A stretch of 64,000 nt of DNA from Verrucomicrobiota bacterium (GCA_022710725.1 JAKLGK010000001.1:363010-427009); one strand, 5' to 3'; shown: positions 51,166-60,207, numbered from the stretch's first letter. Notes: generated by a model from the sequence alone, not told the origin. Made by a program: numbers and translations.

Positions 51166-54100
51166 ACGGCACAAAACACCATTTCACTAAACAGACAGAT
51201 GGCGGCACCAAGTTATTTCGCATGGAAGCCACAATAGATCCATTTTCCAACCGCTATTCGTATGCCTATTCCAATGGCCTGCTTTCACAGGTTACCGGGC
51301 CCAATACCAACCAGTACCTTCGCTTCAGTTACCAACCGGCAACCAACTCCGTGCCCGCGGGGAGCATCGAGTTCTACTACATCGAAACGAACGCATCGGA
51401 GGTCCTGCTCGCGGGGAGCTTCAACGGCTGGTCAGCTCAGCCCATGACCCAGACAAGCGGCGTGTGGCAGCGCGTGGAGACGCTTGCTCGCGGCTGGCAC
51501 TACTACAAGTTCATTGTCCGATACGCCGGCGATACCAACGATTACTGGAGGATCGATCCGGATAATCCAACATGGGCCTACACCGGTTCGGCGTCGGATC
51601 TGCAGACGAATTCCGTTGCCGTCGTGGACGTGTATCTGATCTCATCGGTACTGGCCAGCGACGGGCGCTGCGTAACTTACCAATACGGCAACTGGATGCC
51701 CAGTCTTGAGGCGGTGGACATCCCGTTGGTCCGCGCTGATTATGGAGACGGGACTTATGCGGAATACAGCTACTATCAACCTGCCGACGATCTGTATCGC
51801 AAAGCACTTATGAAGACAGCGCGCGATCCTCATTACGAAGGGCCTGGCCGCGCCATCTGGTATGTGTATCAAACAAATCTGGCTTTCACGGGGGAGATTT
51901 ACGAGGAACGCAGTATGGTGAACAGCCAGATGCTTTCCCGGCTTCTCCTGGATAACAACAATGCCGATAAGCGCATCGTGGTGGATGCGGACGGCCATCA
52001 AACCGTCCAGGATTTCGGCACAAACGCCTATGCCACCAATGCCGTGGGCTACGTAACCCGCGGCATTCACCATGCCGTCGGCGGCGATGTGGGGATGCTG
52101 TGGAAATGGATTGACGCGATGGGCCGGACCAATGTGTATGAGCGGACCGTGCACTTTGGGAGAGCGACGTCCGTCTGGAACAACGTTCGAGGCACCAGGG
52201 TGTTTCGCTATACGGACGATATGTACCCCTTCTATCTCGCCGAAAGGATGGATGAGGCGGGCCGCACTACAAAGTATCAACGAGACGACAAGCATCGGGT
52301 GGTCAGGGTAGACTATCCCGATGGGAGCTTCGAAACGAACTCGTACAATGATTCCGGACAGATGGTTTGTTCTTTAAGGAGGAATGGCGCCGCGGACTCA
52401 TATGAATATGACGAACGCGGTCGGAACACATGCTTGATTGATGGCCTGGGCAACAGGACGTGTTACGCATACGACGACTGCGATCGTCTCGCGGCCATCA
52501 GCAATTCGTTGGGATATGTGACCTTTTTTTCCTACAATTGGCGGGGGCAGGTAACGAACGCAGTCTTCCCTGACGGAACGCAGGAGCGCCTGTGGTATGA
52601 CGAGTACGGGGTGCTTACGGGCCGCACGGACCGCGCAGGTGGCATGAGAATACTGGCCCGCGACGCCTTCGGATTTCTTAACGCTGAAACGGATCCGACC
52701 GGAGCTACTACCTATTATCAGCACGATCTGTCGGGACGTCTGCTTAAGACAATTACGCCTTTGGCGCTGATCGTTAGCAATACCTACGACGGCATAGGCC
52801 GGAAAACACGAGAAATCTACGCGGATGACGGAACATTTCGCGAGTGGCACTATGATCCCGATGGCGTGCGGACGCAATATGACCGCCTGGCGGGGCCTCC
52901 GACCACGTTCAAATACGATCCACATGGTCGTCTTCAGTGCGTTACGGATCCCCTGAACAGAACAGTTTCCTACGGTTACGACGCAGCCGGCAACTGTACG
53001 CACGAAACCAACGCCTTGGGTGAAGCCATCGTCCACACCTTTGACCTAGCCGGTCGGGTTACGTCCACGCGCGATTGCAATGAGCACACGGTCAGTAACG
53101 TCTACGACGAGACCGGAAGACTGGTTCAACAAATTGACGCCAATTCAAACGCCAACATATACACCTACGATGCTCTGGGCCGGCTCCTCTGCCTCACAAG
53201 GGGAGGGCCGGGTTTCACCCCGGCCTTGCTCCAAACCAATTCGTATAACGCCCTTGGATGGATCATTACCTCCACGGACGCCAACGGCCTGATGCGCTCC
53301 AACACGTATGATGTAATTGGACGCCCGCTGCGCATGTACATGCCCGACGGCGCGTACAACGAAAACCAGTACTCCAATACGTTCCTCGTCAAAACCCTTG
53401 ATCGGGCCGGACGACAAACCGTGCTCCAGCGGGACATTCTCGGGCGCGTCACCAACCAGGTGGATAACGCGGGGCAAAGCGTTCGATTCGTGTATGAGGC
53501 CCTGGGTAACCTGTCAGACCTGTACGACCAGAACGGAGCCCGCACCCGGTTCCAGTACAACGCCGAGGGCCGCCAGACCGCCAAAATCTATGCCGACGAT
53601 ACCCAGTACACCTATGGATATGATGCCGAAGGCCGGTTGGCGATCAAGCTCGATGCCAAAAACAAAACTACCGTTTATCAGTACGATTACGTCGGGAACC
53701 TGACCAACATCGTCTATGCCGCCGATCCCGCGGTCTCTTTCACCTTTGACGCCCTCAACCGAATGACTCGCATGGTAGACGGCGTTGGCACGACCCTCTA
53801 TGCCTACTCCGGCAGTTGCGGGGCACTGGTTTCCGAAGACGGCCCATTTGAAAACGATGCCTTGTCCTACGAGTACGACAACGGAAAGCGCCTCTTATCC
53901 GTGACATCCGTGTTATCCGCGGTTTTCTATTCCTATGACGCCCTCGACCGCATTTCCGCCGTGGTAGGGCGCGTTGGCCCCAACGCGCCGCTAACCAACA
54001 CCTACACGTACCATGCCAACGGCCGCTTGCCCTCCGACCTCCTTCGCGGCAACGGCACCCGCACCCGGTACGAATACGATCTCCTCAAACGCCTGACGAA

Positions 54101-55631
54101 CCTGGTCCATGAGACCGACGCCAGCGAGGTCCTGGCCTCCTATGCTTACACGCTGAACAATGCCGATGAGCGAACCAGGGTAGCCATTGGAGCCGGGACG
54201 CCCTCGTCCCGCACGATTGATTACGCCTACGACCCCATCGGCCAGCTCATCGGCGCCGACTCCGATCAACCCGGCCATTCCTTCGCCTATTCCTACGATC
54301 CCGCCGGAAACCCGGTCCAGCAGGACAATAACGGCTTCGTGTTGACCAATGTCTTTAATGACCTCAACCAGAACGTCACCAGCCTCTGGTCCGGCGCCGT
54401 CGCCGTCCTCGGCACGGCCAACCTCACCAACGGCCAGATTTCCGTTCAGGGAGGGCCCGCTTCCACGCGGGCCGATGGTCTTGGCGGCCTCATCTACGCC
54501 GCCACCAATCTTCCCGTCTCTGACGGCACAAACACCTACACCGCCCTCCTGTCCGACCCCTTCGGCCGCGTGTCCACCAGCGCCGTTTCCGTGATTGCCC
54601 GGAACCGAGGCTATGGCTATGATGCCAATGGGAACATGACCAACGACGGGCAATTAGCGTACACATGGGACGACGCCGATCGTCTGATCGAGGTAGGGCG
54701 CGTTGGCTCCAACGCGCCGCCCCTGATGACCTGCCGCTACGACGGCCTCGGCCGCCGCCGCGAACGCATCCTGTCTGCTGTAGCCGGGGGCGGCGACCCC
54801 GGCTCAACCAACCGCTATGCGTACAACCGCTGGCTCGTCGTTGCCGTCCTCGACGGCTCGGACCTGGTCCTTGAAACCTACACCCACGGCCCCGATCTCT
54901 CCGGCACCCTCGGCGGCGCCGGCGGCATCGGCGGAATCCTGACCGACTTCCGACCTCTGACCTCCGACCTCCGGCACTTCCACTTCGACGGCAACGGCAA
55001 CGTCATCGCCTGCACCGATACCAACCAGACCATCGTCGCCTCCCTCGAATACGGCCCGTTCGGCACGCTCCTGACGCGCTCCGGTTCCTTCACCCCTCGC
55101 TATCGGTTCTCCTCGAAGGAATGGGATGATCCTGTTGGGCTGTATTGCTACACCTACAGATTTTACTCGCCCGCTCTCGGGCGGTGGCTCTCCCGCGATC
55201 CAGTCGGAGAGCATGGGGGCATAAACGTATTTACTTTTACTATGAACAGCCCTCACAGCAAATTAGATCCTTTCGGTTTGTGCGAGACCTGCGGAACAGG
55301 ACCAGGAACAGGCTACAGATGTTGTGGGGGCCTACCTTACTCAATTATAAACGAAGGTTGCTGCGACGATAAAGATAGATATGGCAAGGAATATGAGTGT
55401 TGCGAGAATAAGAAGGTTTATGATCGCAAACCTAGGAAAGATTGCCCAACAGCAACTGGTTTTTGTGCATGCAACGGAGGCGTTTGGGGTCAACCCTCAA
55501 CCTGGGCAAGTGCAATATGTTCAGCTATAGGCGGCGCGTATGGTGGCACTCCTGGCAGCATTATTGGAGGCTTTGTCGGTATATTCATTGGGGAGGGTTA
55601 CTGTAATGGGAAGGTGTGTTGTGTCGAATAG
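51156..55631 (+). CDS. RHS/YD-repeat protein with CBM48-like insert and variable Cys-rich tip
   Basis: A 1491-codon frame continuing the fragment at 50587 after a -1 shift; the true junction is upstream of the ATG shown. Residues about 60-160 look like a CBM48/E-set glycogen-binding domain (EVLLAGSFNGW, GWHYYKFIV, YWRIDPDNP). Dozens of YD repeats follow (YEYDERGRNTCLIDGLGNRT and similar). The RHS core ends with GLYCYTYRFYSPALGRWLSR DP and NSPHSKLDPFGL. After it comes a 100-residue tip with about 17 cysteines, and a glycine-zipper-like hydrophobic stretch (IGGAYGGTPGSIIGGFVGIF). This layout is that of polymorphic toxins. Several palindromic repeats are inserted in frame. Confidence 0.85.
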   Translation: MFLDGTKHHFTKQTDGGTKLFRMEATIDPFSNRYSYAYSNGLLSQVTGPNTNQYLRFSYQPATNSVPAGSIEFYYIETNASEVLLAGSFNGWSAQPMTQTSGVWQRVETLARGWHYYKFIVRYAGDTNDYWRIDPDNPTWAYTGSASDLQTNSVAVVDVYLISSVLASDGRCVTYQYGNWMPSLEAVDIPLVRADYGDGTYAEYSYYQPADDLYRKALMKTARDPHYEGPGRAIWYVYQTNLAFTGEIYEERSMVNSQMLSRLLLDNNNADKRIVVDADGHQTVQDFGTNAYATNAVGYVTRGIHHAVGGDVGMLWKWIDAMGRTNVYERTVHFGRATSVWNNVRGTRVFRYTDDMYPFYLAERMDEAGRTTKYQRDDKHRVVRVDYPDGSFETNSYNDSGQMVCSLRRNGAADSYEYDERGRNTCLIDGLGNRTCYAYDDCDRLAAISNSLGYVTFFSYNWRGQVTNAVFPDGTQERLWYDEYGVLTGRTDRAGGMRILARDAFGFLNAETDPTGATTYYQHDLSGRLLKTITPLALIVSNTYDGIGRKTREIYADDGTFREWHYDPDGVRTQYDRLAGPPTTFKYDPHGRLQCVTDPLNRTVSYGYDAAGNCTHETNALGEAIVHTFDLAGRVTSTRDCNEHTVSNVYDETGRLVQQIDANSNANIYTYDALGRLLCLTRGGPGFTPALLQTNSYNALGWIITSTDANGLMRSNTYDVIGRPLRMYMPDGAYNENQYSNTFLVKTLDRAGRQTVLQRDILGRVTNQVDNAGQSVRFVYEALGNLSDLYDQNGARTRFQYNAEGRQTAKIYADDTQYTYGYDAEGRLAIKLDAKNKTTVYQYDYVGNLTNIVYAADPAVSFTFDALNRMTRMVDGVGTTLYAYSGSCGALVSEDGPFENDALSYEYDNGKRLLSVTSVLSAVFYSYDALDRISAVVGRVGPNAPLTNTYTYHANGRLPSDLLRGNGTRTRYEYDLLKRLTNLVHETDASEVLASYAYTLNNADERTRVAIGAGTPSSRTIDYAYDPIGQLIGADSDQPGHSFAYSYDPAGNPVQQDNNGFVLTNVFNDLNQNVTSLWSGAVAVLGTANLTNGQISVQGGPASTRADGLGGLIYAATNLPVSDGTNTYTALLSDPFGRVSTSAVSVIARNRGYGYDANGNMTNDGQLAYTWDDADRLIEVGRVGSNAPPLMTCRYDGLGRRRERILSAVAGGGDPGSTNRYAYNRWLVVAVLDGSDLVLETYTHGPDLSGTLGGAGGIGGILTDFRPLTSDLRHFHFDGNGNVIACTDTNQTIVASLEYGPFGTLLTRSGSFTPRYRFSSKEWDDPVGLYCYTYRFYSPALGRWLSRDPVGEHGGINVFTFTMNSPHSKLDPFGLCETCGTGPGTGYRCCGGLPYSIINEGCCDDKDRYGKEYECCENKKVYDRKPRKDCPTATGFCACNGGVWGQPSTWASAICSAIGGAYGGTPGSIIGGFVGIFIGEGYCNGKVCCVE
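53889..53926 (+). repeat. Dispersed repeat inserted in RHS gene (ATCCGTG type)
   Basis: TCCGTGACATCCGTGTTATC followed by CGCGGTT resembles the ATCCGTGTAATCCGTGG sequences dispersed in many environmental genomes. It codes in frame for SVTSVLSAVF. Confidence 0.4.
53964..53990 (+). repeat. 27-base palindromic insert in RHS gene, copy A
   Basis: GTAGGGCGCGTTGG followed by CCCCAACGCGCCG makes a perfect GGCGCGTTGG/CCAACGCGCC stem (53968-53989). It codes VGRVGPNAP in frame between YD-repeat residues. The same element occurs at 54694-54720 and, reversed, at 30145-30170. Confidence 0.85.
54195..54210 (+). repeat. Palindrome GGGACG-CCCT-CGTCCC in RHS gene
   Basis: A perfect six-base stem with a four-base loop, coding GTPSS in frame. 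It belongs to the cluster of palindromic insertions in the 3' half of the RHS gene. Confidence 0.6.
54454..54473 (+). repeat. Palindrome GGCCCGC-N6-GCGGGCC in RHS gene
   Basis: A perfect seven-base stem with a six-base loop (TTCCAC), coding GPASTRA in frame. It resembles REP elements of the GCCCGCTTCCACGCGGGC type. Confidence 0.7.
54694..54720 (+). repeat. 27-base palindromic insert in RHS gene, copy B
   Basis: Identical to 53964-53990 except for one loop base (GGCTCC instead of GGCCCC). It codes VGRVGSNAP in the same reading frame as copy A. Confidence 0.85.
54782..54804 (+). repeat. Palindrome AGCCGGGG-N7-CCCCGGCT in RHS gene
   Basis: A perfect eight-base stem with a seven-base loop (GCGGCGA), coding about AGGGDPGST in frame. 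Confidence 0.7.
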
Positions 55632-55851
55632 AACCAACGTTCATAAGATGGCTTCACTGGTCCACACATTGTTCTGCATTCTTGCATCTGTATTATTCGG
55701 TGCCATCGCCAGAGAATCGTCGTCCCAGCATTACAGCGAGAAAGCACAAGTGCTTATTCAATTTGTCGCCTTTACGATCATGCTTGTAGCCCTCAAAGGA
55801 GTGGGCAGTTCAAAGACGAGGCGTCCGGGGTCGGACCACAGGTTGTTTTAG
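55606..55851 (+). CDS. Two-helix membrane protein, candidate immunity protein of the RHS tip
   Basis: An 81-residue protein starting at ATG 55606, nine bases after GGGAGG (55591-55596), both inside the end of the RHS tip coding sequence; it overlaps the RHS gene by 26 bases in another frame. Two hydrophobic segments, SLVHTLFCILASVLFGAIA and VLIQFVAFTIMLVALKGVG, are separated by a short polar loop. Small membrane proteins directly after an RHS tip are typical of immunity proteins, here fitting a tip with a membrane-like glycine zipper. Function is inference; no family is recognised. Confidence 0.6.
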   Translation: MGRCVVSNRTNVHKMASLVHTLFCILASVLFGAIARESSSQHYSEKAQVLIQFVAFTIMLVALKGVGSSKTRRPGSDHRLF

Positions 55852-56193
55852 AGCCTGAACGACTTATGCATATGAAAGGGGGGCGGCGGGGTCGAGTCTA
55901 GACGGCCTGTTGCCCAAAGAATCATGAGGGTTCAATTGTCCGAGAAGATAATGTTCGGCAACTCTACGGAGTGGTAACGGGTCCGAGAGCGCTGGCCATG
56001 GGACAACGGAAGAAGGAATGATGTCGGTAATAGCGAGTTGGCCAAAGCGGCCGCTGTGCTCCGAGGCCTTCCTGCGTGGCGCAACAGTATTCGCACGTTC
56101 TGTAGCGTTGCGGGTCAGACCTAATATATCAAATATCGAGCTTGACTTGAAGCTGGCTGGGGCTAGTCTGGTCGTCGGGGCGGGCGGGGTCGA
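55852..56193. other. Remnant region between RHS locus and RAYT
   Basis: About 340 bases without a supported gene. It holds the motif GCGGGGTCGAGTCTAGAC at 55886-55903, the same that borders the RAYT copies, so it probably marks an earlier or lost insertion. A 62-codon open frame at 56018-56206 has no plausible start context and runs into the repeat, so it was not called. Confidence 0.5.
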
Positions 56194-56630
56194 GTCTAGA
56201 CATTAGACATAAGGATTGACGAGGGAGAGGAAAACGGGCAGTGTGCGGGCATGGCGAGACCCCTTCGAGTGGTGATAGCGGATGGCTGGTATCATGTGAC
56301 GTCCCGGGGCATTGATCGGCGGGCGATATTTCACGACGATCATGACCGGCGACATTTTCTTGACCTGCTGGGCGTCCTGCCGGAACGATTCGGGATTCGA
56401 ATTCACGCCTATGTGTTGATGGCCAATCACTATCATGTGCTGGTTCAAACACCCAAGGGTAACTTGAGCCAGGGAATTCATTGGTTGAATTGCGGCTATG
56501 GCATCTGGTTCAACTGCCGGCATCGACGAGTGGGCCCTTTGTATCAAGGACGATTTAAGGCGGTGGTGGTGGATGGGGAGGGAAGCTGGGCTCTTGATAT
56601 CAGCCGGTATATTCACCTGAATCCGATTCG
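56194..56630 (+). mobile_element. Truncated RAYT element (5' part)
   Basis: This segment duplicates the first part of the full element at 56670-57772, starting with the same GTCTAGACATTAGACAT end (56194-56210) and staying over 95% identical to 56630, where it breaks off at GATTCG and runs into GCGGGGTCGAGTCTA. It lacks the 3' end, so it cannot move alone. Confidence 0.85.
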
Positions 56631-56682
56631 CGGGCAGGCGGGGTCGAGTCTACGGGCAGGTGGGGTCGAGTCTAGACATTAG
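56251..56682 (+). pseudogene. Truncated REP-associated Y1 transposase
   Basis: A 143-codon frame that equals residues 1-127 of the full-length transposase (56727) with few changes, then ends in repeat-derived codons (GQAGSSLRAGGVESRH). The HUH-type metal motif HYH and the catalytic-Tyr region YIHLNPIR are both still present, but the C-terminal 220 residues are missing. It is probably non-functional; a minimal nuclease domain is nevertheless complete. Confidence 0.8.
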
Positions 56683-57772
56683 ACATTAGGATTGACGAGG
56701 GGCGGGGAAACGGGCAGTGTGCGGGCATGGCGAGGCCCCTTCGAGTGGCGATAGCGGATGGTTGGTATCATGTGACGTCCCGGGGCATTGATCGGCGGGC
56801 GATATTTCACGACGATCATGACCGGCGACATTTTCTTGACTTGCTGGGCGCCCTGCCGGAACGGTTCGGGATTCGAATTCACGCCTATGTGTTGATGACC
56901 AATCATTATCATGTGCTGGTTCAAACACCCCAGGGCAACTTGAGCCAGGGAATTCATTGGTTGAATTGCAGCTATGGCATCTGGTCCAACTGCCGGCATC
57001 GGCGAGTGGGCCCTTTGTATCAAGGACGATTTAAGGCGGTGGTGGTGGATGGGGAGGGAAGCTGGGCTCTTGATCTCGGCCGGTATATTCACCTGAATCC
57101 GATTCGAACCAAACGAATGAATCTGGGCAAGAAGGAACAGAAAGTTGAGCGAATGGGGTGGGCTTTGCCGGACAAGACGGAGGCGGAGTCCAGAGTAGAG
57201 GCTTTGCGCGCGTATCGTTGGAGTTCGTATCGGGCGTATGCCGGATATGCGTCGCTCCCCGAGTGGTTAACCTCGGACACACTGATGGGACGGCTATCGG
57301 AAGCGAAGCGGAAAAGTCCGGCCACCTACCGGCGCTGGGTGGAAGAAGGAGTATTGGATGGGAAGGAAGAAAGCCCTTGGCTGAAGATGAAAGGGGGACT
57401 GGCGCTTGGGAGCGAGCGATTCCTGTCCGTCCTGCGCAAGATGGTTAAAGGAGACCGGAGGGAACAAACCCCATTAAGGAAGCTGGAGAGCGATCGGACC
57501 TTTGACCAGGTTGTTAAGGCAGTTGAAACGGCAAAGGGTGAGAAATGGGAAACCTTTCGGGATCGCCGGGGCGATGAGGGTCGCGATCTGGCGTTATGGT
57601 TGGCTCGCAAGCACTGCCGGATGACCCTGAAGGCCCTGGGAGACAAGGCTGGCGGGATGGATTATCTGGCCGTAAGCAAAGCCGTGTCGCGCATGGCGGA
57701 GCGCCTGAACAAGGACCGGACCATCCGGCAAATTCTGGCTAAAGCAGAAAGCGATATGTCTAATGTCTAGAC
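56670..57772 (+). mobile_element. Complete RAYT element with 17-bp inverted ends
   Basis: The left end GTCTAGACATTAGACAT (56670-56686) is the exact reverse complement of the right end (57756-57772). Between them lies one full-length Y1 transposase gene whose stop codon is inside the right repeat. The GGGGTCGAG just outside the left end recurs at 55888, 56187 and 56640, linking all four sites. Confidence 0.8.
56727..57770 (+). CDS. REP-associated tyrosine transposase (RAYT, Y1/IS200-like)
   Basis: A 347-residue single-strand DNA transposase. The N-terminal Y1 domain has His60-Tyr-His62 (metal-binding HUH) and Tyr120 in YIHLNPIR, the nucleophile that joins DNA 5' ends. GWYHVTSRGIDRRAIFHDD and RRVGPLYQGRFKAVVVD are family hallmarks. 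The C-terminal 200 residues include RAYRWSSYRAYAGY and a helix-turn-helix-like GGMDYLAVSKAVSRMAERL near the end, probably for REP recognition. RAYTs are thought to spread REP palindromes, which are frequent in this window. Confidence 0.93.
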   Translation: MARPLRVAIADGWYHVTSRGIDRRAIFHDDHDRRHFLDLLGALPERFGIRIHAYVLMTNHYHVLVQTPQGNLSQGIHWLNCSYGIWSNCRHRRVGPLYQGRFKAVVVDGEGSWALDLGRYIHLNPIRTKRMNLGKKEQKVERMGWALPDKTEAESRVEALRAYRWSSYRAYAGYASLPEWLTSDTLMGRLSEAKRKSPATYRRWVEEGVLDGKEESPWLKMKGGLALGSERFLSVLRKMVKGDRREQTPLRKLESDRTFDQVVKAVETAKGEKWETFRDRRGDEGRDLALWLARKHCRMTLKALGDKAGGMDYLAVSKAVSRMAERLNKDRTIRQILAKAESDMSNV

Positions 57773-57860
57773 GCGGCCCCCGGCTTCCTCGCGCGACCAG
57801 CAGCCCGGCCGCCCACGCGATCGCCCCGGGATTGGCCGCCCTGTGCATGCCGTTTTCCAT
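57773..57860 (-). pseudogene. Start of a membrane-protein gene cut by the RAYT element
   Basis: An ATG at 57860, 14 bases after the SGNH gene's stop on the same strand, opens MENGMHRAANPGAIAWAAGL LVARGSRGPR, an N-terminus with a hydrophobic helix. The frame enters the RAYT right end at 57772 and becomes meaningless. This fits a downstream operon gene interrupted by the insertion; the rest was not found on the other side. Confidence 0.4.
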
Positions 57861-57873
57861 GTGATCGCGCCCA

Positions 57874-60207
57874 TCAAAAGAAATTCATCGGGACGAAGCC
57901 GGCGGGCGGCGGCTCGGCGGGAGCAAGCCGTTCCTGCGCCAAGGCGGGATCGCGGACGTCAGGGTTCGGATGCGCCGTCAGAACCCAGGCCAGGCTGGCC
58001 GCCAGGCGCGCATCCTCGCCGGCCGCCCGAGCCGCATCCCGGAAAAGCTCCTTCGCTTTGCCCGGATCCCCAAAGCGGGCCTCCCAGAGACCAAGGTGGT
58101 AACTCGCGCGCGCGTAGCCCCACGAGTTCAAGGCTCGCTGGATCAGCGCCAGCCCTTCCTCCCGGTCCCCGCGCCCGCTTCGCATGACGGACAGCCAATA
58201 CGGCGCGACCGGCCAGTCAGGCCGCCGCTGCATCAGGTCGGACCAGCGGGCTGCCGCGGTGTCCGGGTCGCCCCTTCTCATCGCTTCCAGGGCTTCGTCA
58301 CGGCGGGTGGTCAGATATTCCAGTCCGCCGATTTCACGGCGGACCCGCCACCGGTAGTCCGCGGCCCGCAGGCGCGCGGCCACGGCCCGGCCATAGGCCA
58401 GCGCCTCGTCTTCCTGGCCGTTCTGCACCAGTTCATTCATGTGGCCGACCGCCGCCTGGGCGGCCAGGAATCCGTGCCGGCGCGTCCAACCGACCAGCGC
58501 CTCCGCGGCCTCGTCCGCCCGACCCTGGGCCGCGAGCGCGCGGGCCAACAGGCTGCGCAGGTCGCGGCGGTGGGGCTGGCGGCGCAGGACCGAATCGAGG
58601 GCTTCCGCGGCCTTGCCGTACCGGTTGAAGGAAAGCAAAAGCTGCCCCCGGAGATAAGGCGCGGCAAGATCGCCGGGATTCCGTTCTTCATGCGCGGCGA
58701 ATCGGGCGTCGGCCTGCTCCACGTCCATCGCTTGGATTTGGAGGGTCAACGCCCCGAGGCGGCGGTTGTAGGCGGCGATCCGCTCGTTGACATCGAATTG
58801 CTGGTTGAACGGCGGCTGGCCGTAGCGGCCCAGGAGCGCGGACACGAAGCCGAGTTCCGCCACGGGCGTGAACAGCAGGGCGGCCTTGGCCTCTTCCAAG
58901 GACCACTCGCCGTTCGCCGCCGGGGAAAGATCCCGGAAGGGCGGGACACGGGCCAGCGCGTCCGCCCACAACCGCGCCAGCTCATAGGTGCCCTCGAAGG
59001 AAAAATGCACATGATCCACGAACCATTCCGTGTCGCGGGACGCCCCGTTGTTCCGGAACGCCCTGGCGACATCCACCAATTCCACCTCGCCGGGAAGCGA
59101 GGCGCCCAACGTCCGTATCGCGTCGTTCAGCCGCGAATCGACGCGATAGCGAAAGGCATCCAGGTCCAGGGCCCGGGCGAAGACGGGCTCGGCCTCTGCC
59201 AGCCGGCCCAGTTGCTGCAGGCAAACAGCCCGCCGATAGGCGAGTTCCGCATAGGCGTCGTCTTTCGCCGAGGCGGCATCAAAATGACCCAGGGCGGCCG
59301 CCCAGTCCCGGGACCGGAAGGCGGCCACACCCCGCTCGTAGGCCTGCTCCCAGGCCTGGCGGTCGGGCCACGAGAGGTCGGGCCGGTGCACCGAGAGCGC
59401 GGGCGGACAATCGGTGTGATTGGCGGCCATGGTGCACAGGAGCACTCGCGCGCCGGTCCCGCGCGCGGCCGCGATGATCGCCCGCAGGTTACGCGCGAAC
59501 TGCCGCCGCATGGACTCCAGCCGGGCATCGTCGAAAGGGACGGGGTGGTGCAGGGCCCGGGCCACGCCCTGGAACTGGATCGCGCCGCGCGTCTCGGCCA
59601 GCAGGGCCAGGCCCTGGCTGGCCAACTGCGACAGGCGAAGCCGCGTCAGGAGCACGGCCGCACGCTGCAGGAAATCGCCGTGCGCCCCTCGCGCGATCCG
59701 GGTCACCGGCCCGTAGGGGCCGATCACCTCGTTGTTGCCGATGTACAGGATCACGGCGTCCGGCTCCAGTTTCTTCAACTCGCCGGCCCAGTCGCGGATG
59801 ATCGGGCTGCTGATGGCCGTCACGGCGGCATTCACGACCTGCACCTCGCGGCCCGGGTAGCGGCGCCGGAGCCAGGCGTCCAGCATGCGGGCCGGACCGA
59901 AGGCCGGGACCGGGTCGCCCTGCGCGGCGGACTCGCCCACGATCACCACGCGAAGGACGCCCGCGGGCTTGGCCTGCTCCGCGAGAATCGGCGAAGGCGT
60001 CCGGGCCAGCGGGGGAATGAAAAAGCGGTATGCAAAGAAGGGATTGTCCGACCACATCGACCGGCCGTCCACGCTCACGGGAACCAGCAGATCGTTCGGG
60101 AATCCCGCGCCGATCCCCCGGCACAGGAACTCGGCCAGCAGGAGCAGCAGGAAGGGCACGGCCAGGGCCACCCCCAGCTTCCGGAAGAGCTGTTGCTTCA
60201 TGGTCAT
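57874..60207 (-). CDS. Membrane-anchored SGNH/GDSL hydrolase with TPR repeats
   Basis: A 777-residue protein. Residues 9-27 form an N-terminal membrane anchor. The SGNH fold shows Ser93 in VVIVGESAAQG (block I), Asn158/Asn159 in YIGNNEVIG (block III) and Asp-x-x-His in FVDHVHFSFEG (block V). Within and after it are tetratricopeptide-like helices (AELAYRRAVCLQQLGRLAEA, AEALDSVLRRQPHRRDLRSL, AASLAWVLTAHPN). The SGNH domain may act as an O-acetyl-esterase or transferase on surface glycans; the TPRs suggest protein partners. A decayed paralogue lies at 45750-46029. The ATG at 60201 is an alternative start. Confidence 0.88.
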   Translation of the reverse strand: MTMKQQLFRKLGVALAVPFLLLLLAEFLCRGIGAGFPNDLLVPVSVDGRSMWSDNPFFAYRFFIPPLARTPSPILAEQAKPAGVLRVVIVGESAAQGDPVPAFGPARMLDAWLRRRYPGREVQVVNAAVTAISSPIIRDWAGELKKLEPDAVILYIGNNEVIGPYGPVTRIARGAHGDFLQRAAVLLTRLRLSQLASQGLALLAETRGAIQFQGVARALHHPVPFDDARLESMRRQFARNLRAIIAAARGTGARVLLCTMAANHTDCPPALSVHRPDLSWPDRQAWEQAYERGVAAFRSRDWAAALGHFDAASAKDDAYAELAYRRAVCLQQLGRLAEAEPVFARALDLDAFRYRVDSRLNDAIRTLGASLPGEVELVDVARAFRNNGASRDTEWFVDHVHFSFEGTYELARLWADALARVPPFRDLSPAANGEWSLEEAKAALLFTPVAELGFVSALLGRYGQPPFNQQFDVNERIAAYNRRLGALTLQIQAMDVEQADARFAAHEERNPGDLAAPYLRGQLLLSFNRYGKAAEALDSVLRRQPHRRDLRSLLARALAAQGRADEAAEALVGWTRRHGFLAAQAAVGHMNELVQNGQEDEALAYGRAVAARLRAADYRWRVRREIGGLEYLTTRRDEALEAMRRGDPDTAAARWSDLMQRRPDWPVAPYWLSVMRSGRGDREEGLALIQRALNSWGYARASYHLGLWEARFGDPGKAKELFRDAARAAGEDARLAASLAWVLTAHPNPDVRDPALAQERLAPAEPPPAGFVPMNFF

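Noticed and set aside
55886..57772. Possible CRISPR array from repeated GGGGTCGAGTCTA motifs
   Set aside because: Spacing is irregular and the motifs coincide with transposon ends; no regular repeat-spacer units or cas genes are present anywhere in the window.
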